Of a stretch of DNA of 58,734 nucleotides, positions 58,380 through 58,734 are shown in pieces; positions within the stretch are counted from its first letter, which is position 1; each line of letters opens with the position of its first letter. Under the pieces are notes generated by a model that worked only from the letters and a program-made list of their open reading frames with translations, was not told where the DNA came from and searched no databases. This DNA comes from Halieaceae bacterium UBA5085 (lineage in GTDB: Bacteria; Pseudomonadota; Gammaproteobacteria; Pseudomonadales; Halieaceae): the NCBI GenBank assembly GCA_002414665.1, contig DIAF01000034.1, positions 1 to 58,734 of the forward strand, given 5' to 3'. Both the position numbers and the translations under genes were made by a program.

Positions 58380-58734
58380 ATGAGAAAGACAGGAGCCGCA
58401 TTGCTGGCGCTGGCGCTCTTTGCGAGTACCGCTCCCGCCGGGGCGGAGTCCCTGCGCGACATTTACGAACTGGCTCTGGCCAACGACGCGCAATTGAAGG
58501 CTGAAGAAGCACAGTACAAAGCCAATCTGGAAACGGAAAAGCTAAGTCTGTCGCGGCTTTTGCCACAAGTGAATGCCAACTACAGCTATACCGACGTCGA
58601 CCGCAGCTCAACCGATGAGAGCTTTTCCGTAGACGGCGGGCTCGGCGGTGGTCTGGCAACCGTACAGACCATCACGGATATCGAGACCACCCGCGATGGC
58701 TACGAAGTGAACCTTAACCAGCCCCTGTTTGACC
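58380..58734 (+). CDS. tolC: TolC-family outer membrane channel, 5' part
   Basis: The first 118 residues of a TolC-type efflux/type I secretion outer membrane protein; the gene runs off the window. The signal peptide (about 1-22, ending AGA) is followed by SLRDIYELALANDAQLKAEEA and LSRLLPQVNANYSY, typical of the first helical hairpin and strand, with EVNLNQPLFD at the edge. GAGG lies about 9 nt before the ATG. Synteny with parE-cpdA-yqiB supports TolC itself. Confidence 0.9.
   Translation, partial: MRKTGAALLALALFASTAPAGAESLRDIYELALANDAQLKAEEAQYKANLETEKLSLSRLLPQVNANYSYTDVDRSSTDESFSVDGGLGGGLATVQTITDIETTRDGYEVNLNQPLFD

Overview
This is a gene-dense, GC-rich stretch of chromosome from a gammaproteobacterium. 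The gene content and order recall marine Cellvibrionales (Halieaceae/OM60-NOR5 type), but that is inference from protein character, not a phylogeny. Conserved blocks shared with Escherichia coli include ntrBC, secB-grxC-yibN-gpmI-envC-yibQ, hisBHAF, mutY-yggX, frdABCD and parE-cpdA-yqiB next to a divergent tolC. I see no prophage, insertion sequence, CRISPR array or plasmid function. No gap between genes exceeds 300 bases; the longest (about 255 bases, before ntrB) holds an NtrC site and a sigma-54 promoter.

Layout. 0.1-3.9 kb: a DUF4124 protein, the nitrogen two-component system NtrB/NtrC and tRNA methyltransferase TrmL. 3.9-10.3 kb: SecB, glutaredoxin and a rhodanese on the minus strand, then GpmI, EnvC, CtpA and a YibQ-type deacetylase on the plus strand, an envelope/export cluster. 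10.4-14.1 kb: a patch of small and poorly known genes (Ddn-like, DUF167, DUF3667, CWC protein, RsuA-type pseudouridine synthase, two small membrane proteins). 14.2-20.3 kb: an SLC13 permease with RCK domains, an EAL protein and a four-subunit quinol:fumarate reductase. 20.3-26.4 kb: hisBHAF, then an ArsS-type radical SAM enzyme with a fused TVP38/flavin disulfide reductase. 26.4-28.9 kb: an esterase lipoprotein, mutY, yggX and tRNA-Phe. 29-36.9 kb: an accessory block (sulfotransferase, flavodoxin, drug/metabolite transporter, LysR regulator, cyclase, thiopurine methyltransferase, ChaC, LLM flavoprotein). 37.1-39.5 kb: an HsaA-like flavin monooxygenase and a KshA-like Rieske oxygenase, a pair with steroid-catabolic resemblance. 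39.5-44.6 kb: two K+ channel-type proteins around a LytS/LytTR two-component system. 44.6-48.8 kb: a SelD fused to a flavoprotein, MnmH and RdgC. 49-54.8 kb: a VOC protein, an amidotransferase, a PAP2 phosphatase-glycosyltransferase pair, an octaheme cytochrome/TPR protein and a YceI protein. 54.9-58.7 kb: parE, cpdA, yqiB and the start of tolC.

How the parts work together. SelD and MnmH form a complete route from selenide to 2-selenouridine in tRNA. FrdABCD provides anaerobic quinol oxidation. The most notable signals are regulatory. A perfect FNR/Anr box sits before the HsaA/KshA-like pair, with a -10-like element at class II spacing. Three 11-bp-spaced Pho-box units lie before the PAP2/glycosyltransferase pair. 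An NtrC enhancer site and a sigma-54 promoter precede ntrBC. The tRNA-Phe promoter spacer consists largely of the yggX terminator hairpin. A perfect 16-bp palindrome lies between a small gene and the SLC13 permease. Several genes have a -10-like hexamer exactly 6 nt before the start codon and no clear ribosome binding site, which suggests leaderless mRNAs. All functions are assigned from sequence reading alone, without database searches.
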